Shown here piece after piece: positions 42,702-54,010 of a stretch of 64,000 nt of DNA. The notes beneath the pieces were generated by a model that saw only the letters and a list, made by a program, of their open reading frames with translations, was not told the DNA's origin and did no database searches. Position 1 is the stretch's first letter. Each line of letters opens with the position of its first letter. Source of the DNA: Neostapfia colusana (Eukaryota > Streptophyta > Magnoliopsida > Poales > Poaceae); the NCBI GenBank assembly GCA_030760725.1, contig JASWHV010000004.1:55395136-55459135 (forward strand), in the 5' to 3' direction. Made by a program: the position numbers and the translations under genes.

Positions 42702-44227
42702 TGCATTGGTAATAGCACACGGAATAAGGAAGGTATTACGACAAAAATTTAGGTTACGGTGAGGATACGGTACTAGGCCCACATAAGGATTACTATTAGC
42801 TTAATATGAAGGTGGCAATCTAACTTATTTATTATGTCGGAAAATTGTGCATCTCGGGACGAGTTATGTCTTGGGGGGTGCACGTAAGCGTTGTCCACCA
42901 GTGCGCACAAGCTGAAGGTGGAGCCCCACGGGTGGCAGGTAACCCGACCCGCTTTAGTATCCTCTACGACTCCTCATGTCGTTTGGGGTACTCGAGCAAT
43001 GTCTGTCCCAGGCATGTGTGGTGCAATTTGAGAAACCCCGTCACGTGGTTAACAACGTGAACACGTAGCTCAAGGCGTGTTTGGCTTGAGAACACCTGTG
43101 CGAGTGATGACGGACGGGTGTAAGAACTGTATGGATACCGGGTTCGGTGTGCAGCCGGACCTGACGATTGAGTGTGACTTATGCAGGATTAACCACGAAA
43201 CCGTAGTACGAATAGTACACGTCTGCGAGTGACCGTTTTAATGCCACCTAAGATACAAATATGCCGGTATAATCCGGTTAGGATTTTCTTTTGGTGAGGC
43301 TACGTAGTACCGACATGCTTCTTACGGTGCATCGACGCCGTACTAAACTTAATAACCCCTTTCCTTTGAAGAAATGACTCATGAACTAACTTTCAACTAA
43401 AAACGGAAGTTTGAAACAAATATTAGTTACTGAACTCTTATTTTGAGCTAAGATTCAAATGAGAGGAAGACTAGGTTTCAAAGATTTCAAAACAGGGTGC
43501 TCTGTTTTTGGCAGAAATTTTTGCTGGACTTCAACAGAGCATAACTCTGAGTAGCTTGACCCAATTAAGGTGTATGATACAGTTCTGGAAAGATTTTAAA
43601 GTCATCTACAACTTATTTGTAGAGCTCCAGAGCAAAATCACACTCTAAATGGGTAGAAAGTTCATAGGAAGGTAAACTGTCAAGAACCAGGACAGCAGCA
43701 AAACCTCTCTGGACCTTTCTGTTTTTAAGCCATAACTTTCTATAGAGAAACCCTTAAGAAGCCTATGATACACCATTGGATAGGTTATGAAATGTGCAAC
43801 ATTGTTGTAGTTCAAAGTTTGTTCAGGTTCTTATTGTATTTACATATATAACTGTGATAAAATCAGCCACGTACAAAGGAGGTGCTGGCAAATTTTATCC
43901 AGGAATTCTGTCAACTTTGAAAAATCATAACTTTTAATCCTGTGATGATCTGGAGGCATATGAGTACTCGTTGGAAATATACTGAAGTTAACTTTAACTT
44001 TGGTATTCGACCTGAGTTATGAAAATGCTCTTAACTAGATAAAAATCTGGAGATAGTTCATAAAGGTCTGTGCTGTACAGATAGGCTGGATAGCTATGCC
44101 TACTAAGGAGTTGTGTAAACATGGATTTTGTTACTGCTTTTATTAAAGTTTTGAAATAATCATATTTTCATTAGTCTCACATACTGCTGAGTTCTTGTTT
44201 AACTCTTCGCAACTACATTTTTGCAGT
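42702..44227 (+). other. Element B leader
   Basis: 1.5 kb without a credible gene. It is homologous to the leaders of A and C. At 42848-42884 it contains TCTCGGGACGAG followed by a G6 run, resembling the pre-PPT cassette. The leader ends in TTTTTGCAG immediately before the gag ATG, a good 3' splice-site consensus. Confidence 0.75.
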
Positions 44228-45292
44228 ATGGTTCGTAACCGCTCTAGGAGTAGGGCCGGGAGTTCTCGCCAAGGCGGTGAAGCTTCCATTCCACCATCGG
44301 AACCACCATCCACGGGGTGGATGGATCTTATGACTCGAGTTGTCGAGTCTAATCAAGAGAACGATAGGCTACTCCAAGCAGCAACGCAAGAACACACACG
44401 CTTACTCCAAGCTTTGGTACAGCAAGGCGTACTCCAGAACACTCAACAAGTCGTTCCGCCTCAGGACGCTTATCTAGATTTCTTGGCGACTCAACCGCCA
44501 ATCTTTACTGAAGCCACCGAACCTGTGGAAGCAGATCAATGTCTTCGTGTCATGGAGTCAAAATTTGGAGTATTCAAGTGTGATGAATACCAGAAGACAA
44601 AGTTTGCCGCTCAACAACTCCATGGAGCCGCCGGAAACTGGTGGGTGGATCATCTTGCCACCATTCCGGAGGACCATCAAGTGACATGGAGTGAATTTTG
44701 TGAAGCCTTTCGTACTCGTTACATACCACTAGGTATTGTCAAGGCAAAGCGGGAGGAATTTTTGGGCTTGAAGCAATGGGACATGAGTGTCCTCGAGTAT
44801 GTCAGAAGATTTAATCTTTTGGCCCAATATGCTCCTGAGTATGTGGCGAAAGAAGAGGCACGGTGTGACCTATTCTTCCATGGTCTGAGTGCCATATTAC
44901 GGGAAAAGCTAGCCGTACACAATAACGGCAGTTACACCGACATGGTCGATGCGGCTTTCATTCAGGAGAAGCCGACACTTGAGTGGCAAGCGGAGAAGAG
45001 AAAAATGAGTAAGATCGAGCAGGCTAGCACAAGTTATGTGCCTCAGAAGTACCGTTTGGTGTATCAAACGCCACCCGGTGAAAGATGGAGGCCACCTGTA
45101 CGATCAACTCCGCAGAGGTTGATTGCTGGTCAAGTTCTACAACTTGCACCACCTCCACAGCCGCAGCATCAGACGGTGGGTTGTGCTCCATCGCTGCAGC
45201 CAAATGTACCTAGCAGTCCACCGCAAGTCAACGAAGAACCGGAGAGGCATCCGTGTCTTAGTTGTGGGCGTAAGGGCCATTATGCTAGGTAA
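44228..45292 (+). CDS. Element B gag (stop inside zinc knuckle)
   Basis: 354 codons from ATG 44228 (MVRNRSRSRAGSSRQGG). The gag domain follows the basic N-terminus (YLDFLATQPPIF, then FAAQQLHGAAGNWW, EFCEAFRTRYIP, EFLGLKQWDMSVLEY). It ends in a zinc knuckle C-L-S-C-G-R-K-G-H-Y-A-R that is stopped by TAA (45290-45292) just before its last Cys. The same frame continues without further stop through pol. Gag builds the particle around element RNA. The TAA is probably a decayed sense codon. Readthrough is a possible but unproven alternative. The start is chosen because it follows a splice-like TGCAG and matches the equivalent Met in element C. Confidence 0.9.
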   Translation: MVRNRSRSRAGSSRQGGEASIPPSEPPSTGWMDLMTRVVESNQENDRLLQAATQEHTRLLQALVQQGVLQNTQQVVPPQDAYLDFLATQPPIFTEATEPVEADQCLRVMESKFGVFKCDEYQKTKFAAQQLHGAAGNWWVDHLATIPEDHQVTWSEFCEAFRTRYIPLGIVKAKREEFLGLKQWDMSVLEYVRRFNLLAQYAPEYVAKEEARCDLFFHGLSAILREKLAVHNNGSYTDMVDAAFIQEKPTLEWQAEKRKMSKIEQASTSYVPQKYRLVYQTPPGERWRPPVRSTPQRLIAGQVLQLAPPPQPQHQTVGCAPSLQPNVPSSPPQVNEEPERHPCLSCGRKGHYAR

Positions 45293-48200
45293 TGTCCGGA
45301 GGGAACTCGAGGCTACGGGTCATCATATTTACAACAATACGACCTGTACCTTAATCTGCAGATAGGAGGGCAGATAAGGGGCAATATTCACTATACTGTG
45401 ATTGATGATGTTCCGGACGGAGAAGCCGCTTTAGCAGGGATGTTTTCTATGAATCAGCTACCGGCTTTAGTTCTCTTTGATTCCGGTGCCACACACAACT
45501 TCATTAGCCAATATTTCGTGGCTCAACATCAGCTCCAAACAGTTTATACAAAGAGGCAATACCTCATATCTTCGCCCGGGGGCAGCAGGACCGCAAGTGA
45601 GGTTGTCTTCCGAGCACCTCTTTGTTTGGAGGGTAGAATATACCCTACGACTCTCATTATTCTTGAGGGTCTGAAGATCGACATCATTTTGGGGATGTCG
45701 TGGTTGAATTACCACCAGGCGGTTCTTAACATCAGCTCCAGGACCGTTGAGCTCAACTCCCCGCAGCATGGTCTTCATATATTAATTCTGGGCGCCAGAC
45801 GGCAGCAGATTTCAACAGTGAACCATACGGAAGCTGTCAAGATAGAGAACATTCCGGTGGTACGTGAGTATCCGGATGTATTTCCCGAGGATTTACCGGG
45901 CATGCCGCCCAAACGAGACGTTGAGTTCAAGATTGAACTTATACCGCGAACAACACCAATATCACGAAGGCCATACAAGATGGCACCCAATGAACTGGCA
46001 GAATTGAAGACACAGCTGAATGACCTAATGAGCAAGGGCTTTATACGACCGAGTTCGTCACCTTGGGGTTGTTCAGCGTTGTTTGTCAAGAAGAAGGACA
46101 AAACACTATGGCTTTGTGTTGACTATCGTCCTTTGAACGCCGTTACCATCAAGAACAAGTATCCACTACCTCGCATTGATATGCTCTTCGATCAATTAGT
46201 GGGTGCGAAGGTATTTTCAAAGATGGATCTTCGGTCCGGATATCACCAGATTAAAATCCGGGCAGAAGATATTCCGAAGACGGCATTCTCAACGAGATAC
46301 GGGCTGTATGAGTATCTCGTTATGTCTTTTGGTTTGACCAATGCCCCGGCACACTTTATGTACCTGATGAATTCAGTGTTCATGCCGGAGTTGGATAAAT
46401 TCGTCGTTGTCTTCATCGACGATATCTTGGTGTACTCCAAGTCAGAGGAAGAACATGCTGAACATCTGCATATTGTGCTACAAAGATTGCAAGATCATAA
46501 GCTCTATGCAAAATTCAGCAAGTGTGAATTTTGGATTAATCAAGTACCTTTTGTCGGACACATCATTTCAGCGGAGGGCATCGCTGTAGATCCGAGTAAG
46601 ATTATCCAAGTACAGAAATGGGAGTCACCAAAGACAGTACATGAAATCCGTAGCTTCCTCAGTTTGGCGGGTTACTACCGGAGGTTTATTCCGAGTTTCT
46701 CCAATATTGCTAAACCGATGACGGAATTATTAAAGAAGAATACCAGATTTATGTGGGGTGCTGCGTGTGAACAAGCTTTCAAGACTTTAGTGAAGCATCT
46801 CACAACAGCCCCAATTCTTGCTCAGCCGGATACGACAAAGCCATTCGACGTTTATTGCGATGCATCTGGCATCGGTCTTGGCTGCGTGCTGATGCAAGAA
46901 AGACGAGTGGTCGCTTATGGATCTCATCAACTCAGAACTCACGAGCAGCATTATCCAACTCATGATCTTGAGTTAGCTGCCGTGGTCCTGGCTTTGAAGA
47001 TGTGGAGGCATTACTTGCTCGGAAATCTTGTACACCTCTACACCGACCACAAGAGCTTGAAGTACATCTTCACTCAGAAAGAATTGAACATGAGGCAACG
47101 AAGATGGCTAGAGCTCATTAAGGACTATGAACTGGAGATTCATTATCATCCAGGAAAGGCGAATGTGGTCGCCGAAGCGCTCAGTCGTAAGGCGCATATC
47201 CACCACCTAAGTATTGTTGAAATGGATGATGAAGAACCCAGTCTCCGTGTTATTCCGTATGGAGCTCTCTATAATCTTGCTCTCATTCCTACTATCCGAG
47301 AGGAGATCATGGAAGCTCAACGAAAAGACAAGGGTATGTTTCACATACGGCTAAGGATAGACAACGGAGAAATGAAGTGCTTCCGGAAGGACGAAGATGG
47401 TACCTTATGGTTCAACGACCGGATTGTAGTACCCCGGGATATGGGACTACGGAAGAAAATTTTGGATGAAGCTCATTTGTCCAAGTTTTCCATTCATCCG
47501 GGCAGTAATAAAATGTACCAAGATCTCCGGAAGAAGTTTTGGTGGACACGTATGAAACGTGAAGTTGCAAAGTACGTTTTAGAGTGTGATACGTGTCGAA
47601 GAGCTAAGGCCGACCATGTGAAGAAGTCAGGCCTGTTGCAGCCATTGCAAGTACCGGCATGGAAGTGGGAAGACTTGAGTATGGACTTCATCATCGGGTT
47701 GCCGATGACCTCCCACAACCATGATTCGATTTGGGTAATCGTTGATCGGGTAACCAAATCGGCACGTTTCATCCCTGTGCATACTAGGTATAACGCAAAG
47801 CAGTATGCGGAGCTGTACATAGCACGGATCTTGTGCTTACATGGAGTTCCCCGCACCATTGTATCAGATAGAGGATCGCTGTTCGTAGCCTGTTTCTGGG
47901 AACAGCTACACGCATCCTTGGGGACGAAGTTGATTAGAAGCTCTTTGTATCACCCTCAAACCGATGGACAAACTGAGAGGGTGAATCAAATACTGGAAGA
48001 TATGCTAAGAGCATGTGCCATCCACCACGGTAAGAGCTGGGATGATCACTTACCGCTGGCAGAGTTCTCGTACAACAACGGATATCAGACGAGCATTAAA
48101 ATGGCACCATATGAAGCTCTATACGGCCGGAAGTGCCGTACGCCATTGAACTGGTGCGAGTCCAGTGAACGAGTAACGTTCGGGGTTGATCTTGTCAATG

Positions 48201-48721
48201 AAGCCAAAGAGAGAGTTCGGATAATACAAGAGAACCTCAATGCTGCCCAATCTCGTCAAAAGAGCTACGCGGACCAGAGACGTCGACCGCTGCATTTCGA
48301 TGTTGGAGAGCACATGTATCTTCGTGTGTCTCCGATGAAAGGGATTCATCGGTTCGGTGTCAAAGGAAAACTTGCTCCCCGATTCATCGGTCCGTTTACC
48401 ATAACGGAGAAGTGCGGAACTGTAGCCTATCGGCTGGAACTACCGGCAAGCCTTGCCGGTATTCACGACATATTTCACGTGTCCCAGCTAAGGAAGTGTC
48501 TCAAGTTTACCGCTGCCATCCGCACCGAAGACATCGACGAGTTGAAGCCGGATCTCACCTATGTCGAGCAACCTGTACAGATTATCGACGAAAAGACCCG
48601 GACCACCAGGAATCGGACTTTGAAATTTTACAAAGTCCTGTGGAGTAATCATACCCTGGAAGAGGCGACGTGGGAGACCGAAGATTACATCCACAAGAAC
48701 TATCCGGAGCTTTTGTCATAA
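45293..48721 (+). CDS. Element B pol: protease, RT, RNase H, integrase, chromodomain
   Basis: 1142 open codons in the gag frame; a first Met lies at 45398. Counting from it: protease D-S-G at 28-30. RT about 195-360 (MDLRSGYHQ with D277, FIDDIL 339-344). RNase H about 480-597 (YCDAS D488, E525, YTD D550). The last RNase H acidic site reads VAEALSR, with Glu593 where relatives have Asp. The integrase zinc finger uses H693/H700 and C730/C733, and its core is D763 (SMDFIIGL), D824 (VSDRGS) and E860 (DGQTERVN). The C-terminal chromodomain (KFYKVLWSNHTLEEATWE) would steer insertion to marked chromatin. No stop or frameshift was found in pol. Lacking only a continuous gag joint, this is the best-preserved copy here. 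Confidence 0.95.
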   Translation, partial: CPEGTRGYGSSYLQQYDLYLNLQIGGQIRGNIHYTVIDDVPDGEAALAGMFSMNQLPALVLFDSGATHNFISQYFVAQHQLQTVYTKRQYLISSPGGSRTASEVVFRAPLCLEGRIYPTTLIILEGLKIDIILGMSWLNYHQAVLNISSRTVELNSPQHGLHILILGARRQQISTVNHTEAVKIENIPVVREYPDVFPEDLPGMPPKRDVEFKIELIPRTTPISRRPYKMAPNELAELKTQLNDLMSKGFIRPSSSPWGCSALFVKKKDKTLWLCVDYRPLNAVTIKNKYPLPRIDMLFDQLVGAKVFSKMDLRSGYHQIKIRAEDIPKTAFSTRYGLYEYLVMSFGLTNAPAHFMYLMNSVFMPELDKFVVVFIDDILVYSKSEEEHAEHLHIVLQRLQDHKLYAKFSKCEFWINQVPFVGHIISAEGIAVDPSKIIQVQKWESPKTVHEIRSFLSLAGYYRRFIPSFSNIAKPMTELLKKNTRFMWGAACEQAFKTLVKHLTTAPILAQPDTTKPFDVYCDASGIGLGCVLMQERRVVAYGSHQLRTHEQHYPTHDLELAAVVLALKMWRHYLLGNLVHLYTDHKSLKYIFTQKELNMRQRRWLELIKDYELEIHYHPGKANVVAEALSRKAHIHHLSIVEMDDEEPSLRVIPYGALYNLALIPTIREEIMEAQRKDKGMFHIRLRIDNGEMKCFRKDEDGTLWFNDRIVVPRDMGLRKKILDEAHLSKFSIHPGSNKMYQDLRKKFWWTRMKREVAKYVLECDTCRRAKADHVKKSGLLQPLQVPAWKWEDLSMDFIIGLPMTSHNHDSIWVIVDRVTKSARFIPVHTRYNAKQYAELYIARILCLHGVPRTIVSDRGSLFVACFWEQLHASLGTKLIRSSLYHPQTDGQTERVNQILEDMLRACAIHHGKSWDDHLPLAEFSYNNGYQTSIKMAPYEALYGRKCRTPLNWCESSERVTFGVDLVNEAKERVRIIQENLNAAQSRQKSYADQRRRPLHFDVGEHMYLRVSPMKGIHRFGVKGKLAPRFIGPFTITEKCGTVAYRLELPASLAGIHDIFHVSQLRKCLKFTAAIRTEDIDELKPDLTYVEQPVQIIDEKTRTTRNRTLKFYKVLWSNHTLEEATWETEDYIHKNYPELLS

Positions 48722-48755
48722 ACTTTGTAATTACCTCCCCTCTTGTTCCTCTTTT

Positions 48756-48792
48756 GAATCTCGGGACGAGATTCCTTTTAAAGGGGGAGGAA
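48756..48792 (+). promoter_or_regulatory. Element B pre-PPT hairpin and polypurine tract
   Basis: GAATCTCG and CGAGATTC pair around GGA (48756-48774). The tract AAAGGGGGAGGAA runs to 48792, and the LTR starts at 48793. Confidence 0.85.
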
Positions 48793-51700
48793 TGTAAAGG
48801 TCCCAAAAATGTGAATACAAAGAAACTCTTGTTTGCAAAAGTTTTGTTTCATATGAGTGAAATTTGGGACTTGTTAAAACTTTTGCCCACATGTGATAAC
48901 ACACATGAGGGTTTTCTTCACACAAGTCAAATATTTATTTGAGAACTTGGAGCCCTAGAGGGGTCTAAAACCAAAATGGGAAGTTCCCATATGTGTGAGA
49001 AAACAAAAAGAAGATTTGGAACAATTTGTTCAAACAAAAATTCAAATGAGAACAACACAATGGAATTCAAAACTGTTGTGCTGAAAATCTCATTTGCAGC
49101 AGCCAAAATAAAAATCAGATTTCATATTTGAATTCCTTGGGTCCAAATTAGGGGGTGTGCAAAGTTTCATGATTTATGGAAACGAATTGCAACCCATTTT
49201 TCCAAAATGGACTTTAAATGACAAAGAATTCAAATGCATATTTGAATTTGGATAAAACTTGCCCAATTATCCAAATGCCTCTCAGATTTAAACTTCCACA
49301 ATTGAATTCCATCAATATTCAAATTTGGGAGATATTTTAGAAGGGATAAGGAGGACTGACATGTGGGACCCACATGTCATTGGGAGCACTGAAATTTGCA
49401 AAAGATCTTCAGTCCACAGTCTCCATTTGATTTCCTCCCACGAGAAGCAATCGGCAGAGCCGACAGCGGCGTTCACCGCCTCGGACGACCGCCTCCCCAC
49501 GGGAACCGCCTCACCCCAGGGCTTTATTACCCCCTGCCGGGCTCCTTTTTCCCTCTCATCACCGAAGCCCTGAAGCCTCAGCCTGTTCTTCCTCCTTGCG
49601 CAAGAAAAACCGACCGAGCGCTGCCGCCAAGCCCTCGGTCGATCAACCCTCACCTAGACCGCGTGAGGACGTCAGCTAAGCAGCAAAACCACACCGCAGA
49701 GCCTCCCATGACCTCCTCGTGCATCACCGAGGGACTTCGTGCTCTCCACACCGAGTTCACCCAGTTTCCGCGGCCGCCGTCACACAACCGAGAGAAGGCG
49801 CTCCCGTGGACAGCCTCCTCCAGAGCTTGTCACGACCGCGCAAGGCCACTTTTGGACGCGCAGGAGCTTGCAGCTTCCACCCGAAGCACAGAGCTTGTCT
49901 CCGCCTCTGGCCGACGAATTTCGGGGATTCACTCCGGCCGGTGTGAACCGACCTTCCGGTATGGTTCTGCAAAATTACCGATTGATTGTTGTTTAGACAC
50001 CATGAAACTTCGCACACACAGGCTACACTTGAGGGCGCACCAGTTTTCTTTTGAAACCTCGCATGAAACACACAGTGCACGGCGCAATTTCAAGCTTTCC
50101 GAAAGCGGCTATGGCGGGAAGGTGCGGGTGCACGGTGAACCGTAGGTTAGAGCCGTTTCCGAGCCCCTATGCGGCCATGCCGAGCTTGGCCAACCTCCAC
50201 TGATGCCGTAGGACATTTCCAGAGGACTTTTGGCGGGCTAGAGCGTCGGGGCAACGTTGCCAGACTCCCTCAGGGCCGCTGCACCGGTGCGGGGTGGTTT
50301 AGGAACCTCGCCGGTCTGAGGAAGCCCCACCATCATGTTCCTCGGGTTAAAATAAGGCCTAGCAGCGAGTTTCAGCAGCTGCGATGTCCGGACGACCGAT
50401 CCCGGAGCTACTACGGCGAGCCTGGCGGCGGGATCGCGCGGGAGCCCGAGGTTGAAGAAGACCTCGCCGGTCCTGCCTGTCAGCGGCTCAGGGGAGCGGG
50501 CTGGATACTCTGTGGCGTGGGATCAATTGTAACAGCGCGGGAATTAACGCTGTGGCCCCGTGTGGCGCGCTCCCGGTGATTGACACGTGCCCGTGGTCCC
50601 ACCGTCAGTTTAAACTTTTCCCGAATTTATTCAAATTCCTGATTTTTCCCCAAACTTTAGAAGAGCATAACTTTTGCTAGGAACCTCCAAATTTAGTGAT
50701 TAAAATTGGGTTAGATTCAGATTGACAAAATCTATCCAATTATGCAACCCAATTTGTATGATAGTCTTTATTTAATTCTGGAAAATTCTTTAAATCTTTT
50801 TAGCAAAAGAATTTTAGAGGGAGTTTGGTTTATCCGAAAATCCCCAAATTTTTCCAGAACATTCTTTAGGGTGTTATTAGACTCCTGTAAATGTTTCAGC
50901 TCATTTGGAGTTGATTCGGTCAGGAGAATTCATATTGTAATTTACTGTGTTCAAATGAATACATAAACATTTTCAGAGAAATTTCCAAAACTTGTAAATT
51001 CAGTTTTGGGCAATTCTCAGCTCAAAAAAATCCTAGGAAAAATTCATGTAGACTCTATGAACTATAAGTGAAATTGTAGTTCACTGAGTTTGACATGAAC
51101 ATGGGTATTAACTCAGAATTAATTCATCTTGGATTAAACACTTAGAGAATTGTTCTGAATAAACCACTTACTGAAAAGTGCTAAATTTTGGTCCAGAGGA
51201 CTTTCTTGTGACAAGGAACTCACATGAAAATTCTCAGCTCCATTAGAGCTCCGGATCACCACTGTCATGTGTAATCTCTTAAAGTGATCAACACTTAAGT
51301 GGGAAAAGCACTTAACATTTGATCTTAGTGTTTAAGCCCAACCCAAACCACTAGCACCAGTGTCATTTTAAATTCTTAAACAAAGTTCCAGTTTTAAAAC
51401 TGTCATTAGATCTTATGAGTAAAAGCTTTTCAATTAAATACATATGCATGATCATATCGTGTAGCATATACGTGAAGAAGGTGAGAAGGACTTGAAGTGA
51501 AGATCAAGGAGGGAGGAAAACAAGTGATCAAGCTCCAAGTGATCGTCACTAACTGATTATAACCTTAGTCACCTGCAAAACAGGCAAGCCCCGGTTTGCA
51601 TTTGAACAGTTTTATAAAGCATTTTCATTTGTAGAGATCATAGCTTTGCATCACTAATTGCAGTAAGTCTAGATGATATTGAAAACCCCACTTGCATGAC

Positions 51701-53047
51701 CAGAAATACCCAAGAGAGAAAGGGTAGAATAGCACCTCCTCGAGTGGATTTGGCTACGCTAAATGTTAGTAGAAAAGGTCCGGTAGAAGTCAAGTAGTTG
51801 GAAGCTACTCGTGAGTTTAGGGCTGGTTTATACGGAACGGGTTCGAATTAGAAAATACGAGGAAAGTTCACACATAAGAAAGGGAGACCGGGCAGGGAGC
51901 TTTAGATGCAGCAGGTTTCAGGCCGTGCGTGCATAGCCCTGCCTGTGTCGGTTATGGCCCGTCCGTGCTTGGCCATGTTGGACATGTTTGAGTTGTGTAC
52001 CGGGCGCATACTGGCTATATGGGACCCAGGAAACCGATGTACCTTGGGAGATCCATAGTGGAACTTTCCCAACTGCCTTAGGCTTTCGGCGTCAGGGTAG
52101 CAGGAGGTACCTCGCTTAAGAACATACCACTGCGGGTATGTACCTTGAGGGAGCTTGCGTAGTCGGGGCAGTTGGACTGCGTCCAATGTGGAAGATCTTG
52201 GGAAAGGTGGCCGTGTACAACGTCAGTCGAGGTTGCTGCTGGCAACTCGGAGTACGGGTGTACGTGTCATGTAGTCCGAGCGTGTACTGATTCGAATCAC
52301 CGTCGCTCGCGGTCATATGAGCATACTTGCCCACTGCGTCTTGACGTAGTAACAACTGGAACTGATTATCTTTGAACTTGTTAAGACCGTGATAATAATT
52401 GTATTGCAACCATGATTGAATTAGAGATAGGCACATTAAACTGTACTTTCACTTTGTGCAAGGAGCATCGCAACAAAGCGTTTCTTGTTTGATTGTGGAG
52501 TTGCGATGCTTTTCGACTCAAGGTCCGTACAATAAGGCTTAAAAATCTTAAAGTCAAGGATCAACTTTAGGCGAGTTCTTTATGCAAATCTAGCCGACCC
52601 AATTGAGACCGTCATTCATGTAGAGTTTCTTGTTTAGGAGAGACGGGTCAGACTTGCTGAGCCCATGCGCTCACGCTTGCTATATAAGTGGTTTTGCAGG
52701 TTAACATCGACGCTAGGAAGAAGGTTATCCGGTGAGACTCGGACACTTCCGAGTCAGGTAACACATGGAGAACCCAGCCGCTGCTGCTTGACTTTGTGTT
52801 GCTAGCGAGGGAAGTCTGCGGGCTGGACTTCATCTCGAGTGCTCTTAGTTATTCTACGTGAGTTGATATAGATTTCCGCTGTAGTTACTTGATGTAAAGT
52901 ATTTACAAAGAAAAACTTGTAAGCTTCCGCTATTGTTTTATGTAATACATTGTTCCTCATGTGTGCTGTTGGGTGCCGCACAACAAGGCACCACCCAATG
53001 CGATTCCCGGGCGAGTGGCCTGTCTCGGCTGAGCGGGCCGCGTCAAT
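48793..53047 (+). mobile_element. Element B 3' LTR (4.26 kb)
   Basis: Collinear with the 5' LTR, with low divergence. It keeps about 66 bases (near 52391-52457) missing from the 5' copy. It has the hairpin at 52464-52510 and the U5 hairpin at 52969-52998, with one base changed in the stem. The 249-codon frame at 49396-50145 is not supported as a gene, because the other LTR does not keep it open. Confidence 0.93.
52464..52510 (+). other. Conserved 47-nt LTR hairpin, B 3' LTR
   Basis: Same perfect 10-bp stem as the 5' LTR, with two loop changes. An outer pair, ACTTTG upstream with CAAGGT downstream, is possible using one G-U. Confidence 0.85.
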
Positions 53048-53459
53048 CGGTAGACTCAACGGCATTGAGAATACGCTCGAAAACATGACGATGCATACAA
53101 AACCTACATTTGACAGACAAATATTACGTACTATAGCCAATATTTAACACAAATGAAATTAACTATCATACCCACCTTCGAAGAAACATTTCATTTGTAT
53201 AAACTGGGTTTGGACTGAAGTAGTCCGCACGAATCCTCTCATAACCTGAAGCATGATCTCTTTGATAGATAACTTTAGGAGGGGCATCAGGATTACGCCG
53301 ACGTCGGGAGCCCTCGGCGCCGGTATTGGTCATGTACCATTTAGTTGCAACCTCCTTGTTGTTGTCGATGTTCTTGAACTGCTCGTCCATGGCCTGGTGA
53401 TCTTGTTGGCTCATCTTCCACTCGGCGGATGACGAACCGAAAAGGAAGTTCCAACTCAT
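53048..53459 (-). pseudogene. Harbinger transposase N-terminal exons
   Basis: Exon 1 is 53459-53176 (MSWNFLFGSSS, then YERIRADYFSPNPVYTNEMFLR). A donor AG|GTGGGT ends it. A short intron reaches an acceptor-like TGTAG near 53107. Exon 2 (RFCMHRHVFERILNAVEST) runs to the element B TSD at 53052 and continues at 38495 (NPYFQQ). Spliced and rejoined it gives the usual N-terminal order of PIF/Harbinger transposases. The splice model is inference from sequence consensus. Confidence 0.85.
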
Positions 53460-54010
53460 TCTGACTACTGAGAGAAGAAGCTATGGATTGGTTTGCTGCT
53501 GTTGTGTGGTGAAGAGTGGCTAGTCCTTGATACTTATATAGTGTCTTCTTCCTTCAGCCTGAAGGAACTGCCTTTGCTTCTAGCTGAAGCAATTGTCTTC
53601 CTTCCACTCCAAGCCAATGCCTTTACTTCCTCTGCAAGCTAATTACTTTGCTTCGATATCAAGTAACGATGGTACCTTGCTCTGCTTGTAAGATATTCCA
53701 TAAGCACGAATCATCAGACAATATAACGTATGTGCGGATATTTTATTTACGTGCACGACACACGTTAACATATGAAAATTATTTTTTGATATTATAATTA
53801 TCGATGGAAATAATATTACTTACCAATAGCTATTAACAAGTGTTTAGATATGTAGACAAAAACACTAAAAAGATATGATAAAATATAGGTGGTAGTTGAT
53901 ATGAAGTATGCATGTAGAGTACGATGAGTGCAGTCGTGAGTGCTGGAAAACAGAGAATCTATTAGAGCGCGCTGGAAAGAGGTGAGAATATTCTTTTGGA
54001 GTTGGTTTTT
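53460..54010 (-). other. Harbinger transposase upstream region, no gene
   Basis: About 550 AT-rich bases between the transposase ATG and the right TIR, presumably its promoter. A TATATAG-like box lies near 53535, on the strand opposite the gene, so it is not a clear promoter box. No coding frame is supported. Confidence 0.6.

Larger units (their letters stand above)
38496..53047 (+). mobile_element. Chromovirus B (Tekay/Del-like), nearly intact, inserted in Harbinger transposase
   Basis: TSD ATTGG (38491-38495) and ATCGG (53048-53052), one change. Removing B restores the transposase reading ...NAVEST-NPYFQQR. The LTRs are 4191 and 4255 bp. The internal region carries PBS, leader, gag, pol, hairpin and PPT in order. 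By eye the first 290 LTR bases differ at about seven positions. Confidence 0.95.

Noticed and set aside
49396..50145. 249-codon frame in element B 3' LTR
   Set aside because: Only 131 codons are open at the same place in the 5' LTR (39099-39494), and composition is that of GC-rich LTR.
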